Assembly: GCF_036059255.1 (NCBI RefSeq)
Contig: NZ_CP107947.1
Location: 558,001-622,000, forward strand
DNA: 64,000 bases
Direction of reading: 5' to 3'
Source: Micromonospora sp. NBC_00389
Lineage (GTDB): Bacteria > Actinomycetota > Actinomycetes > Mycobacteriales > Micromonosporaceae
Made by a program: the position numbers and the translations under genes. Of the stretch, positions 56,601 through 64,000 are shown piece by piece. The stretch's first letter is position 1. Every line of letters begins with the position of its first letter. Below the pieces are notes generated by a model that was not told where the DNA came from, made no database searches, and saw only the letters and a program-made list of their open reading frames with translations.

Positions 56601-59475
56601 CGTCGCCGGAGGTCGGGTCGAGGTCCGGGCCGGCGCGGTCGACGGGCCCCTGGTCGCCTCGGCGACTGTGCCGGGCACCGGCGGGTGGCAGACGTACACG
56701 GACGTGACCGCGCCGGTGACCGGCGCAGCGAGCGGCACGCTGTACTTCGTCGCCCGGGACCCGAACGGCGGCGCGGGGTCGCTGTTCAACGTCAACTGGA
56801 TGGACTTCCTCGGCCGCGGCGTCACCGAGAACGCGCCGCCGGTGGTCAGCGCCACGGCCACCCCGGCCACCGGGACGGCGCCGGTCACCGTCGCCTTCGA
56901 CGGCACGGCCACCGACGCCGAGGGGAACACCCCGCTGACGTACGCCTGGGACTTCGGTGACGGCGGCACGGCGACCACCCTGGACGCCAGCCACACGTAC
57001 ACCAGCCCCGGCACCTTCACGGCCACCCTGACCGTGACGGACAGCAAGGGCGCGAAGTCGTACGCCACGGTGCCGGTGCGGGTGGACGCGCCGAACACGT
57101 CCTGCTTCGGGGCGCGCTCGGACGACTTCACCGGCGCCAGCCTCGACAAGAGCCGGTGGACCAGCGTGGTCCGGGAGAACCAGCTCTACTCGGTCTCCGG
57201 CGGCGCGCTGCGGCTGCCCACCGCGGTGGGCGACCTCTACGGCGGCCGCAACGACGCCACCAACCTGGTGCTCCAGCCGGCTCAGAGCGGAGCCTGGCAG
57301 GTGACCACCCGGGTCACCCTGCCGGTGACGACCAACTACCAGCAGGCCGGCCTGCTGGTGTACGGCGACGACGACAACTACGCCAAGCTGGACCTGCTCT
57401 ACTCGGGCAGCCGGCGGGTGGAGTTCATTCGCGAGACGGCCGGCACGCCCCGCAACGAGGCCGCCGACAGCACCGCGGCACCCGCCGGTGACACCCTGCA
57501 CCTGCGGCTCAGCAGCGACGGGACGAACCTGACCGCGGCCGTCTCGGCCGACGGGCAGACCTTCACCCCGGTCGGCCGGTCGGCCGCACTCGCCGGCATC
57601 ACCAACCCGCGGATCGGGCTCTTCGCGCTCAACGGCGGCACCGAGGCGCCGGTGGTGGACGCCAGCTTCGACTGGTTCCAGATCACGCCGGACGCCCCGG
57701 CCGGACCGGTCGTGCCGTCGGACGAGTTCACCGGCGACACGCTGGACAAGTGCCGGTGGAACGCGATCCTGCGGGAGGACCCGAACGGTTACCGGGTCAC
57801 CGGTGGCGCGCTGCGGGTCGACGTGCCCAACGGTGACATCTACGGCGGCGACAACACCGGGCCGAAGAACTTCATCCTCCAGACCGCGCCCTCGGGCGAC
57901 TGGACCCTGGAGACGAAGGTCGACGGCAGCCTGCTGAACGAGCAGTACCAGCAGGCCGGCCTGATCGTGCACGGCGACGACGACAACTACCTGAAGTTCG
58001 ACTACATCGCGGACAACCAGCCCGGCCAGCCGGTGACGCGGCGGATCGAGTTCCGCAGCGAGATCGGTGGGGCGGTCCAGAACCCGCAGCCCGAGGCGGG
58101 CAACCTGACCAGTGCGGTGTGGCATCTGCGGCTGGCCCGCAGCGGCGACACCTTCACCGCGTCGTACTCGGCTGACGGGACGACCTGGACCGCGTTGACG
58201 ACGCTCACCAACAGCGCGGTCGGGGCCACCCCGAAGGTCGGGCTGTTCACCCTGGGCGCCAACCAGACCGCCTCGAAGACCGCCGGGTTCGACTACTTCC
58301 GGCTCAGCACCGAGGTGGCCGACGAGACCGCACCGGTGACCACGGCGGCGGTCTCCGGCACCCCGACCGACGGGTGGTACACCGGGCCGGTGACGGTCAC
58401 CCTGACCGGCGTCGACGAGGCCGGCGGCAGTGGGTTGGCCGGTACGGCGTACCAGCTGGACGGGGCCACCACCTGGACGGATTACACCGCTCCGGTGGCG
58501 GTCAGCGGAGACGGCGAGCACGAGCTGCGGTTCCGCTCGACCGACGAGGCGGGCAACGTGGAGTCGACGAAGACCGTCGCGGTCAAGATCGATGCCACCG
58601 CGCCGGTCACCTCGGCGACGTTCGCTCCCGCGAACGACGCCGGCTGGCACAACGGGACCATCCCCGTCGTGCTGACCTCGACCGATGCCGGGTCCGGGGT
58701 CAGGACGGTGGAGTGGTCGCTGGACGGTGGCGCCTGGACGCCGTACTCGGCGCCGGTCGGGGTGACCGGTGACGGGCAGCACGAGCTGCTGTTCCGGTCC
58801 ACCGACAAGGCGGGCAACGCCGAGACGCTCAAGTCGGCGGTGCTACGGATCGACGGCACCAAGCCGACGCTGCTGGTGTCCGGGATCGCCGATGGTCAGC
58901 TCTACGGGGACAGCCAGGATGTCCGGGTGTCCTGGCAGGCCGTCGACCCGACCTCGGGCATCGCGACCGTGGTCGGCGACCTGGACGGCCGGCCGTACGT
59001 CAGCGGCACTCTGCAGGCCATGTACGAGCTGCCACTCGGCCTGCACGAGCTGACCGTGACCGCGACCGACAAGGCGGGCAACAAGACCACCTCGGAGGTC
59101 CGGTTCTTCGTCACCACCTCGTTCCGGGACATGCAGAACCTGCTGGACCGGTTCAAGGCGACGGGGCGGCTGTCGGCCAAGGCGCACAAGCAGTTGACGG
59201 CGAAGCTCGACGCGGCTCGGAAGGCCGAGGCGTCCGGCAAGGACGCTCAGGCGATCAACCAGCTGACCGCGTTCCGGGCGCTCGCCGCCGACGCCACCCT
59301 GGTGGCGGAGGCCGAGATCCGGGATGTCCTGATCCGGGACGCCGACGCCATGATCGTCCGGCTCGGCGGCGCGGCCAGCCAGGCCGGGGTCCGGGCCAAC
59401 GACGGCGAGCCGGTCAAGGGTGCCGGGCGGCTCGGTGGCGACGCCACCCGGCTCGCCCCCGGTCGCCAGCTCTGA
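53623..59475 (+). CDS. Giant secreted ThuA / sugar-dehydrogenase-like beta-propeller protein with PKD, CBM6-like and FIMAH domains
   Basis: The protein has 1950 residues; AGGAGG sets the GTG start. A signal peptide and AAPAAQ repeats occupy 1-60. ThuA-like domain: about 66-285 (FSVLVFSKTAGFRHDSI, GGGHTRESY). Sorbosone/glucose-dehydrogenase-like propeller: about 296-724 (GRVFYIERDGRVQIV, EIYAMGFRNPFRIG). PKD domains: about 729-812 and 1072-1156. CBM6-like: about 926-1066. Two laminin-G/DUF1349-like domains: about 1163-1355 and 1366-1562. Chitobiase-type Ig-like repeats: about 1568-1800. C-terminal FIMAH-like helices follow (MQNLLDRFKATGRLSAKAHK). An extracellular polysaccharide or sugar role is likely; the exact reaction is unknown. 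A strong terminator follows. Confidence 0.85.
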   Translation: MSHSRRARVPITATLISLTLASTTLFGLPAQAAPAAQAAPAAQAAPAVVQAAPATQPLPRAAQAADEPFSVLVFSKTAGFRHDSIPTGLAAIQQLGAANGFTVDSSEDGAAFTDANLAKYKAVIWLSTTGDVLDAEQQAAFERYVRAGGGYVGIHAASDTEYSWAWYGDLVGAYFANHPANQQATVKVEDHAHPSTAELPDRWSRFDEWYNYQTNPRPDVHVLATLDEKSYTPGAGAMGADHPIAWCQDFDGGRSWYTGGGHTRESYAEPEFLNHLLGGIRTAAGVADADCGASKTTSFEKVALDSNTSNPMELDIAPDGRVFYIERDGRVQIVKPDTGSTVTAVDLDVFTGNEDGLIGIRLDPDFATNKWVYLYYAPNDGIARNLLSRFTVTGDTIDPASEKQVLRVDTQRNTCCHAGGSMAFDGDGNLYLATGDNTNPFESSAYTPIDERPGRQDFDAQRTSGNTNDLRGKVIRIHPEDDGTYTVPAGNLFPSGTEKTRPEIYAMGFRNPFRIGTDPGTNTLYVADYGPDANADNPNRGPRGLVEWNIVTPGNYGWPYCTGTNEAYNDYTFPSGPSGAKFDCAAPVNNSPNNTGLTNLPPVVPATVDYGYAGDARYPEIGGGGAPMGGPVYRYDADLDSDRKWPAYYDGKALLGEWNQSKMYTMQVTADGKSLVDINQLLTGMSMIRPMDFEFGPDGALYLIEWGSGFGGNNDNSGVYRIDYIAGDRAPIAVAAATPTSGPAPLTVAFSSAGSRDPDGGTLTYAWAFGDGQTSTEANPTHTYATAGSFTAQLTVTNPKGRTAVANVPVTVGNTAPTVTIEFPPDGGFFDWGDQVRYTVTVTDPEDGQIDCDRVQLQVLLGHDEHAHPLEQHTGCTGTVQTSLASGHGAEANVFAVFEATYTDEGGAGGAGPLTGRAIEQLQPKRKQAEYFTATGRAPVSTGGGDAGVQRETTGDTAGGGQNIGFIEDGDWWSLAPANLTNVTDIRFRAASAVAGGRVEVRAGAVDGPLVASATVPGTGGWQTYTDVTAPVTGAASGTLYFVARDPNGGAGSLFNVNWMDFLGRGVTENAPPVVSATATPATGTAPVTVAFDGTATDAEGNTPLTYAWDFGDGGTATTLDASHTYTSPGTFTATLTVTDSKGAKSYATVPVRVDAPNTSCFGARSDDFTGASLDKSRWTSVVRENQLYSVSGGALRLPTAVGDLYGGRNDATNLVLQPAQSGAWQVTTRVTLPVTTNYQQAGLLVYGDDDNYAKLDLLYSGSRRVEFIRETAGTPRNEAADSTAAPAGDTLHLRLSSDGTNLTAAVSADGQTFTPVGRSAALAGITNPRIGLFALNGGTEAPVVDASFDWFQITPDAPAGPVVPSDEFTGDTLDKCRWNAILREDPNGYRVTGGALRVDVPNGDIYGGDNTGPKNFILQTAPSGDWTLETKVDGSLLNEQYQQAGLIVHGDDDNYLKFDYIADNQPGQPVTRRIEFRSEIGGAVQNPQPEAGNLTSAVWHLRLARSGDTFTASYSADGTTWTALTTLTNSAVGATPKVGLFTLGANQTASKTAGFDYFRLSTEVADETAPVTTAAVSGTPTDGWYTGPVTVTLTGVDEAGGSGLAGTAYQLDGATTWTDYTAPVAVSGDGEHELRFRSTDEAGNVESTKTVAVKIDATAPVTSATFAPANDAGWHNGTIPVVLTSTDAGSGVRTVEWSLDGGAWTPYSAPVGVTGDGQHELLFRSTDKAGNAETLKSAVLRIDGTKPTLLVSGIADGQLYGDSQDVRVSWQAVDPTSGIATVVGDLDGRPYVSGTLQAMYELPLGLHELTVTATDKAGNKTTSEVRFFVTTSFRDMQNLLDRFKATGRLSAKAHKQLTAKLDAARKAEASGKDAQAINQLTAFRALAADATLVAEAEIRDVLIRDADAMIVRLGGAASQAGVRANDGEPVKGAGRLGGDATRLAPGRQL

Positions 59476-59481
59476 TCCGAC

Positions 59482-59521
59482 GAGGCCCCTCCCCGACGCT
59501 CCAGCGCCGGGGAGGGGCCTC
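59482..59521 (+). terminator. Strong hairpin terminator
   Basis: Perfect 14-bp arms (59482-59495 with 59508-59521, core GGCCCCTCCCC) lie 7 nt after the ThuA-domain gene stop. No T-run, as is frequent in this genome. The next gene starts 26 nt later and is probably separately or weakly read through. Confidence 0.75.
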
Positions 59522-59546
59522 CCTCATCCGTAGTGAGGAGACGTCC

Positions 59547-60086
59547 GTGACGCGTATCCGCAAGGGATTCGCCGCCCTGCTCGTCGGACTGGCCCTGATC
59601 CTGTTCTCGGCGGCTCCGGCCGCCGCGCACACCGGCAAGCTCAAGCTGACCGTGGCCGGCGACGGGGCCGACGGGGTCACTGTGCAGGCCACCTACGCCG
59701 ACGGGCATCGGCTGGACAAGCCGGTGCGGTTGACCCTCACCGGCACGGGCCCGGAGGGTCGGCGGCTCGGCCCGGTGCAGTTGGAACCGGCACCCGAGGG
59801 GCAGGGCTTCTACAGCAGCGGCCCGCTGCTCTCCCCCGGCGCGTGGCGGGTGACGGTGAGCGCCCCGGCGCCGAACCCCGGTCAGGCCGGGGCCCAGGTG
59901 CAGGCGCGGCCGGCGCAGTCGCCTCCGCCGGCTCCCGCGCGGGTCGCCGTGACGGCGCCGGCGGCGGCCGACGGTCGCGCCGCCGCGGACGGGAGCGCCT
60001 GGTGGTGGCCGGTCGGGCTGGCCGCCCTGGTGCTCACCGCGCTGGCGGTGGCGGTGGCGATGCTGGTCAGCCGCCGCCCCGACTGA
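59547..60086 (+). CDS. Small secreted protein with C-terminal membrane anchor
   Basis: The protein has 179 residues; GAGGAG six bases upstream sets the GTG. A signal peptide ends in SAAPAAA with cleavage probably before His28, so the mature protein would start His-Thr-Gly. The outer domain (28-105) is beta-rich (KLKLTVAGDGADGVTVQATYADG, then GQGFYSSGPLLSPGAWRVTV). A Pro/Ala linker leads to a transmembrane helix at about 150-173 and a short RRPD tail. The plan recalls CopC/YtkA-like secreted domains. A mature N-terminal His could bind copper, but that is an inference. Its stop precedes a terminator. Confidence 0.7.
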   Translation: MTRIRKGFAALLVGLALILFSAAPAAAHTGKLKLTVAGDGADGVTVQATYADGHRLDKPVRLTLTGTGPEGRRLGPVQLEPAPEGQGFYSSGPLLSPGAWRVTVSAPAPNPGQAGAQVQARPAQSPPPAPARVAVTAPAAADGRAAADGSAWWWPVGLAALVLTALAVAVAMLVSRRPD

Positions 60087-60100
60087 CCGTCTCGGATGAT

Positions 60101-60131
60101 CGGGCCGGGCCGCCATGAGCGGCCCGGCCCG
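60101..60131. terminator. Bidirectional terminator
   Basis: Perfect 13-bp arms CGGGCCGGGCCGC / GCGGCCCGGCCCG with a CATGA loop lie between the convergent stops at 60086 and 60149. Confidence 0.75.
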
Positions 60132-60148
60132 TCGCCCGACCAGGCGTC

Positions 60149-61093
60149 TCAGAGGATGGCGCGCAGCGCCGCCAGGTCCTCGTCCGTGGGCTCCCAGGTG
60201 CCGGCGGCGGCGTTGGCGTGCACCTGCTCGGGCGTGGTGGCGCCGGCGATCACCGAGGTCACCGCCGGCTGGGCGGCCAGCCCGCCGATCGCCACCTGGA
60301 GCATGGTCAGCCCCCGCTCGGCCGCGTACGCCTCGATCGCCTCGATGGTGTCCCAGTCGGCGGCGGCGAGCCGTTCGGCGTACCGGCCACCGCCGGAGAG
60401 CCGGCTGCCGGCCGGCGGCTGCCCGTCGCGCCGGTACTTGCCGGTGAGCAGACCGTTGGCGAGCGGGAAGAAGGGCAGCATGCCGAGCCCGAACCGCTCA
60501 CAGGCCGGGATCACCTCGGTCTCCACGGACCGCTCCACCAGGCTGTAGTGGTTCTGCGCGCTGATGAAGCGGGCCCGGCCGTTGGACGAGGCGACCCAGT
60601 CCGCGTCGGCGATCTGCCACCCGGCGAAGTTGGAGTTGCCCAGGTAGCGCACCTTGCCGTCGCGGACCAGGTCGTCCAGGGCCGCCAGCGTCTCGTCGAT
60701 CGGGGTGCCCGGGTCGGGCTCGTGCATCTGGTAGAGGTCGATGTGGTCGGTGCCGAGCCGGCGCAGCGACGCCTCCACCGCGCGGGCGATGTAGCGCCGC
60801 GAACCCCGGGCGCCGAAGTCCGGCCCGTTCAGGCCGTTCATGTCCATGCCGAACTTGGTGGCCACCACCACGTCGTCCCGGCGGCCCTTGAGCGCCTGCC
60901 CGAGCAGCTCCTCGGAGCCGCCCTGCGGCTCGCCGTAGATGTCGGCGGTGTCGAACAGGGTGATCCCGGCGTCCAGGGCGGCGTCCACCACCGCGCGGGT
61001 GCCGTCGAGGTCGAGCTTGCGGCCAAAGTTGTTGCAGCCGATGCCGACCACGGACACCACGAGCCCGGAGTCGCCCAGCCGGCGATAGGTCAT
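60149..61093 (-). CDS. Aldo/keto reductase
   Basis: From the ATG at 61093 (MTYRRLGDSGL) the protein has 314 residues; in-frame GTG codons up to 61111 are possible. The TIM barrel has the catalytic Tyr in DTADIYGEP, the Lys in VATKFGMD and the His in LYQMHEPD. NADPH-site motifs are YSLVERSVE and SVIAGATTPEQVHAN. It belongs to the voltage-channel-subunit-like / YajO-type group that reduces aldehydes with NADPH. Substrate unknown. It is a single gene next to the nucleotidyltransferase. Confidence 0.92.
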   Translation of the reverse strand: MTYRRLGDSGLVVSVVGIGCNNFGRKLDLDGTRAVVDAALDAGITLFDTADIYGEPQGGSEELLGQALKGRRDDVVVATKFGMDMNGLNGPDFGARGSRRYIARAVEASLRRLGTDHIDLYQMHEPDPGTPIDETLAALDDLVRDGKVRYLGNSNFAGWQIADADWVASSNGRARFISAQNHYSLVERSVETEVIPACERFGLGMLPFFPLANGLLTGKYRRDGQPPAGSRLSGGGRYAERLAAADWDTIEAIEAYAAERGLTMLQVAIGGLAAQPAVTSVIAGATTPEQVHANAAAGTWEPTDEDLAALRAIL

Positions 61094-61148
61094 CTCAGTC
61101 ACGAGATCCACCCTATGCCGGCCGGTTGTGGGCCACCTCGGCGGTGGC

Positions 61149-61949
61149 TCAGCCGACCACCTCGGTGACCAGCTCGCGGGCGGCGCTGAGGGTGGCGGTC
61201 AGCTCGGCGGGGCTGCGGCCGACGGCGCCGAGCAGTGCCTGCGCCCGCTGCTCGAAGTCCGGCGGCGCGCCGGGCAGCCGCCCCGCGGCGGCGATCATCC
61301 CCTTCTCGTTGACCAGCCACCGGCCCGCTCGGGCGTGCAGCACCTGGGCGAGCACCCCGACCACCCGGAACAGGCAGCCGGCGACGTACCCGCTGTCCCC
61401 GCCGGCGCTGGCCTTGGCCGCGCCGGCCAGCAGGAACCCGGCCTCCCAGCCGCCGGCCACCAGCGCGTCGGCCAGCGCGGGCGGATACTCCCGGGTCTGC
61501 TCCTTCAGCCGGGTCAGCTGGCCGGTCGGGTCCGCCAGCACCTGGCACAGCGCCACCTCGCCCACGTAGGCGGACGAGTAGAACCCGAGAGGATGCCCGG
61601 CCTGCACCCCGACCTCGTACCGACCGGCCCGGCAGTCCGTCCAGACGCGGTGCACCCGGTCGAGGTCCCGGTAGATCCAGTCCACGGCGGACCCGTCGAC
61701 CCGCAGCCAACCACCGCCGTCGACCCAGCGTCCCCAACCACCCGGGGCGGTGAGCGCGACGCCGGTGTCGTCGGCGACCGTCGCGGCGACCGCACGCAGC
61801 GCCGGTACGTCCAACTCACCCCGGTAGTACAGACCCAGGTCCCAGTCGGAGTCCGGGCGATGCTCGCCGCGTGCCCGGCTACCGCCGAGCGCCACGGCCA
61901 CCACCCCCTCGACGGCGCACAGCCGGTCGGGCAGGTCGGCGGGGATCAC
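61149..61949 (-). CDS. Nucleotidyltransferase-domain protein (antibiotic adenylyltransferase-like)
   Basis: The protein has 266 residues. The catalytic motif GGSRARGEHRPDSDWDL (22-38) has the GS-x-RG and D-x-D pattern (Asp35, Asp37) of Pol-beta-type nucleotidyltransferases. The second half is helical (GYVAGCLFRVVGVLAQVLHAR), as in aminoglycoside nucleotidyltransferases and related DUF4111/KNTase-like proteins. Its start overlaps the ABC-F stop by four bases, so the two are translationally linked. The combination suggests drug modification plus ribosome protection, but a housekeeping role is also possible. Confidence 0.8.
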   Translation of the reverse strand: MIPADLPDRLCAVEGVVAVALGGSRARGEHRPDSDWDLGLYYRGELDVPALRAVAATVADDTGVALTAPGGWGRWVDGGGWLRVDGSAVDWIYRDLDRVHRVWTDCRAGRYEVGVQAGHPLGFYSSAYVGEVALCQVLADPTGQLTRLKEQTREYPPALADALVAGGWEAGFLLAGAAKASAGGDSGYVAGCLFRVVGVLAQVLHARAGRWLVNEKGMIAAAGRLPGAPPDFEQRAQALLGAVGRSPAELTATLSAARELVTEVVG

Positions 61950-63625
61950 CCGACGTCCCAGACCGGCTCCGGGGTCTCCGCCACCTCGCTGTCGCCACGG
62001 AACAGCACGAACCGGTCGAAGGAGCGGGTGAACCAGCGGTCGTGGGTGACCGCGATCACGGTCCCCTCGAACGCGTTCAGGCCCGCCTCCAGCGCCTCGG
62101 CGCTGGCCAGGTCGAGGTTGTCGGTGGGCTCGTCCAACAGCAGCAGGGTCGCCCCGGACAGCTCCAGCAACAGCACCAGGAACCGGGCCTGCTGCCCACC
62201 GGAGAGGGTGCCGAAGCGCTGGTCGCCCTGGGCGGCCAGTTCGTACCGGCTGAGCACACCCATCGCGGCGTGCCGGTCCATCCCGGTCCGGTGCTCGTCG
62301 CCCCGCCAGAGGATCTCGACCAGCGTCTTCGACATCAGCTCCGGCCGGTCGTGGGTCTGGGAGAAGTGCCCGGGGCGGACGCGGGCACCGAGCCGGGCCG
62401 TGCCGTCGTGCGCCACCGGGGCGAGCGCGCCCGCACCGTCGACCGGCCCGTTCGCCGGGTCGGGGTCGGTGCCGCCCCGGGCCAGCAGCCGCAGGAAGTG
62501 CGACTTGCCGGTGCCGTTGGCACCGAGCACAGCCACCCGGTCGCCGTACCAGATCTCCAGGTCGAAGGGGTAGGTCAGGCCGTCCAGCTCCAGCTGCTCG
62601 CAGACGACCGCGCGCTTGCCGGTCCGCCCGCCGGTCAGCCGCATCCGGATGTCCTGGTCCTTCGGCGGTACGGGAGGCGGCCCGGCCTCCTCGAACTTGC
62701 GCAGCCGGGTCTGCGCGGCCTGATAGCGCGAGGCCAGCCCGTCGTTGTACGCCGCCTTCTGCTTGTACATCAGCATCAGCTCGCGCAGCTTCTGGTGTTC
62801 CTCGTCCCAGCGCCGACGCAGCTCGTCGAGACGGGCGTGTCGGGCCACCCGCGCCTCGTACCAGCTGGCGAAACCACCCGGGTGCACCCAGGCGCTGCCG
62901 CCCTCCACGGCGACCACCCGGTCGGCGGTCTGGGCCAGCAGCTCGCGGTCGTGCGAGACGTAGAGCACCGACTTGGTCGACTCGCGCAGCCGCGCCTCCA
63001 GCCAGCGCTTGCCCGGCACGTCGAGGAAGTTGTCCGGCTCGTCGAGCAGCAGCACCTCGTCGGGGCCGCGCAGCAGCAGCTCCAGTGCGAAGCGCTTCTG
63101 CTGTCCACCGGAGAGGGTGCGGACCGGCCGGTCCCGGACGCCGTCCCAGGGCAGGTCAAGCACGATGGTGGCGACGGTGTCGAAGAGCACCTCGGCGTCG
63201 TACCCGCCGGCCTCGCCCCAGGCGCCCAGCGCGTCGGCGTACGCCAGCTGGGCCTTGCCGGCGGCGGTGCTGTACTTGCCGCGGACCTCGGCCGCCCGCA
63301 TGGCCGCCTCGGTCTCGCCGAGCCGGCGGCCGGCCTCACGCAGTGCCGGTGGGGCCAGCGACAGCGCCATGTCGGCCAGCGTCGACTCGTCGCCGATCAT
63401 GCCGATGAACTGGCGCATCACGCCCAGCCCGCCGGCCCGCGCGACGGCGCCGGTACGCACCGGCAGGTCGCCGGCGACCATCCGCAGCAGCGTCGTCTTA
63501 CCCGCGCCGTTCGGCCCGACCAGGGCGACCTTGCTGCCCTCCCCGACCCGGAACGACACGTCGGCGAAGAGTTCCCGACCGTCGGGCAGGATGTGCCCGA
63601 CCGCTGCCACATCCACGTATCCCAC
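61946..63625 (-). CDS. ABC-F family ATPase
   Basis: The protein has 559 residues from the GTG at 63625 (MGYVDVAAVGHILPDG). It has two ATPase modules and no membrane helices. Module 1: Walker A GPNGAGKTTLLRM, signature LSGGQQKRF, LLLDEPDNFLD. Module 2: Walker A GANGTGKSHFLRL (His where Ser/Thr is normal), signature LSGGQQARF, LLLDEPTDNLDL. Between them is a charged linker (RRRWDEEHQKLRELMLMYKQKA). ABC-F proteins act on the ribosome E site as translation factors or antibiotic protection factors; which applies is unclear. It lies 40 nt behind a methyltransferase gene, likely in one operon. Confidence 0.9.
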   Translation of the reverse strand: MGYVDVAAVGHILPDGRELFADVSFRVGEGSKVALVGPNGAGKTTLLRMVAGDLPVRTGAVARAGGLGVMRQFIGMIGDESTLADMALSLAPPALREAGRRLGETEAAMRAAEVRGKYSTAAGKAQLAYADALGAWGEAGGYDAEVLFDTVATIVLDLPWDGVRDRPVRTLSGGQQKRFALELLLRGPDEVLLLDEPDNFLDVPGKRWLEARLRESTKSVLYVSHDRELLAQTADRVVAVEGGSAWVHPGGFASWYEARVARHARLDELRRRWDEEHQKLRELMLMYKQKAAYNDGLASRYQAAQTRLRKFEEAGPPPVPPKDQDIRMRLTGGRTGKRAVVCEQLELDGLTYPFDLEIWYGDRVAVLGANGTGKSHFLRLLARGGTDPDPANGPVDGAGALAPVAHDGTARLGARVRPGHFSQTHDRPELMSKTLVEILWRGDEHRTGMDRHAAMGVLSRYELAAQGDQRFGTLSGGQQARFLVLLLELSGATLLLLDEPTDNLDLASAEALEAGLNAFEGTVIAVTHDRWFTRSFDRFVLFRGDSEVAETPEPVWDVG

Positions 63626-63665
63626 GCCGGGATCCTGCCCCAGTGAGGGCCGGGGGGACATCCAA

Positions 63666-64000
63666 TTACCGGGTGACCCGCAGCACCCGGAAGCCCTTCT
63701 GGCTGGCGCACCGCTCAACCTGCCAGCCCTGTTCGGTGAGCCAGCGGTGCAGTGAGTCGCCGCCGAGGTGCCGGGCGACCACCAGCCAGCCGACGCCGTC
63801 CGGGGCGAGCCGGGGCAGCCAGCGCAGCAGCAGGTCGTGCAGCCCGTCCTTGCCGATCCGGATCGGCGGGTTCGACCAGAGCTGGGCGAAGCGGATCTCG
63901 GCCGGTACGTCGTCCGGTGCGCTGACCCGGACCCGGTCGGCGGCGCCGACCCGGACCGCGTTGGCCGCGGTCAGCTCGCGGGCGCGGGCGTTGACGTCGA
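63666..64000 (-). CDS. RsmC-like methyltransferase, C-terminal part (5' end outside window)
   Basis: The last 111 codons are present, ending with TAA at 63668-63666. DVNARARELTAANAV supplies the SAM-binding acidic strand region, and QLWSNPPIRIG carries the N-P-P motif of N-methyltransferases acting on bases. LLLRWLPRLAPDGVGWLVV and GFRVLRVTR complete the small-methyltransferase fold (RsmC/RlmG type). In that family the substrate is the exocyclic amine of guanine in 16S or 23S rRNA. It is upstream of the ABC-F gene on the same strand. Confidence 0.85.
   Translation of the reverse strand, partial: DVNARARELTAANAVRVGAADRVRVSAPDDVPAEIRFAQLWSNPPIRIGKDGLHDLLLRWLPRLAPDGVGWLVVARHLGGDSLHRWLTEQGWQVERCASQKGFRVLRVTR

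Noticed and set aside
53686..58782. A minus-strand open frame of about 1700 codons opposite the ThuA-domain gene
   Set aside because: It is a by-product of high G+C composition. The plus strand has a signal peptide, recognisable domains and a ribosome-binding site, while the antisense product has no known motif.

Overview
The window is high-G+C DNA, well over two-thirds G+C by eye, with strong G/C third-position bias, frequent GTG starts and many 4-nt stop/start overlaps. Gene content points to an actinomycete, most likely a member of the Micromonosporaceae such as Micromonospora or Salinispora. The evidence is the rplM-rpsI-glmM-glmS-acpS-nnr-alr-tsaE-tsaB core block, a four-gene conservon, a type VII secretion-associated pair, an LLM-type oxidoreductase and a GlnR/NnaR-style nitrate assimilation locus. 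The genus is an inference from gene content; no 16S gene is present.

Layout. 1-5.1 kb: the 5' part of tsaB, followed by an accessory segment (ISL3-family insertion sequence, HTH/nucleotidyltransferase-like protein, ung, secreted lipase) that separates tsaB from its usual partner tsaE. 5.1-10 kb: minus-strand core genes acpS, nnr, alr, an alpha/beta hydrolase and tsaE, with a 59-bp tandem repeat at the alr/hydrolase junction. 10-12 kb: an EspC-like protein and a frameshifted DUF1023 hydrolase. 12-23 kb: glmS, an MmpS-like protein, an aminotransferase, a PadR regulator divergent from a two-gene ABC export system, then glmM and rpsI-rplM. 23-34 kb: narK, a toxin-antitoxin pair, a methyltransferase, and the nitrate assimilation operon nasA / electron-transfer flavoprotein / nirB / nirD / nnaR, preceded by a four-box GlnR-like operator. 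34-40 kb: a conservon (histidine kinase, roadblock, DUF742, GTPase) divergent from a lipoprotein binding protein. 40-44.5 kb: a divergent ABC uptake system with an LLM oxidoreductase and a cupin. 44.6-47 kb: a membrane protein with a very long low-complexity tail. 47-53.3 kb: the thiamine operon thiE-thiO-thiS-thiG-tenI-like-thiD-thiC behind a TPP riboswitch. 53.6-60 kb: a 1950-residue secreted ThuA/beta-propeller protein and a small secreted membrane-anchored protein. 60-64 kb: an aldo/keto reductase, a nucleotidyltransferase, an ABC-F ATPase and a truncated methyltransferase.

How the genes work together. The nitrate block is a complete route: NarK imports nitrate, NasA reduces it to nitrite, NirBD reduces nitrite to ammonium, and the HemD-like winged-helix regulator fits the NnaR family. 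The GlnR-like box sits directly in front of nasA. The thiamine block covers the pyrimidine branch (ThiC, ThiD), the thiazole branch (ThiO, ThiS, ThiG, a TenI-like protein) and the coupling enzyme ThiE under one riboswitch. GlmS and GlmM supply UDP-GlcNAc precursors and Alr supplies D-alanine for the cell wall; TsaB and TsaE belong to the tRNA t6A pathway.

The least ordinary signals are four. One is a chain of three GTGA stop/start overlaps created by the alr-hydrolase repeat. The second is an insertion sequence sitting exactly in the loop of a long palindrome. The third is a perfect 23-bp inverted repeat inside the coding extension of the tenI-like gene. The fourth is a conservon kinase next to the nitrate genes.
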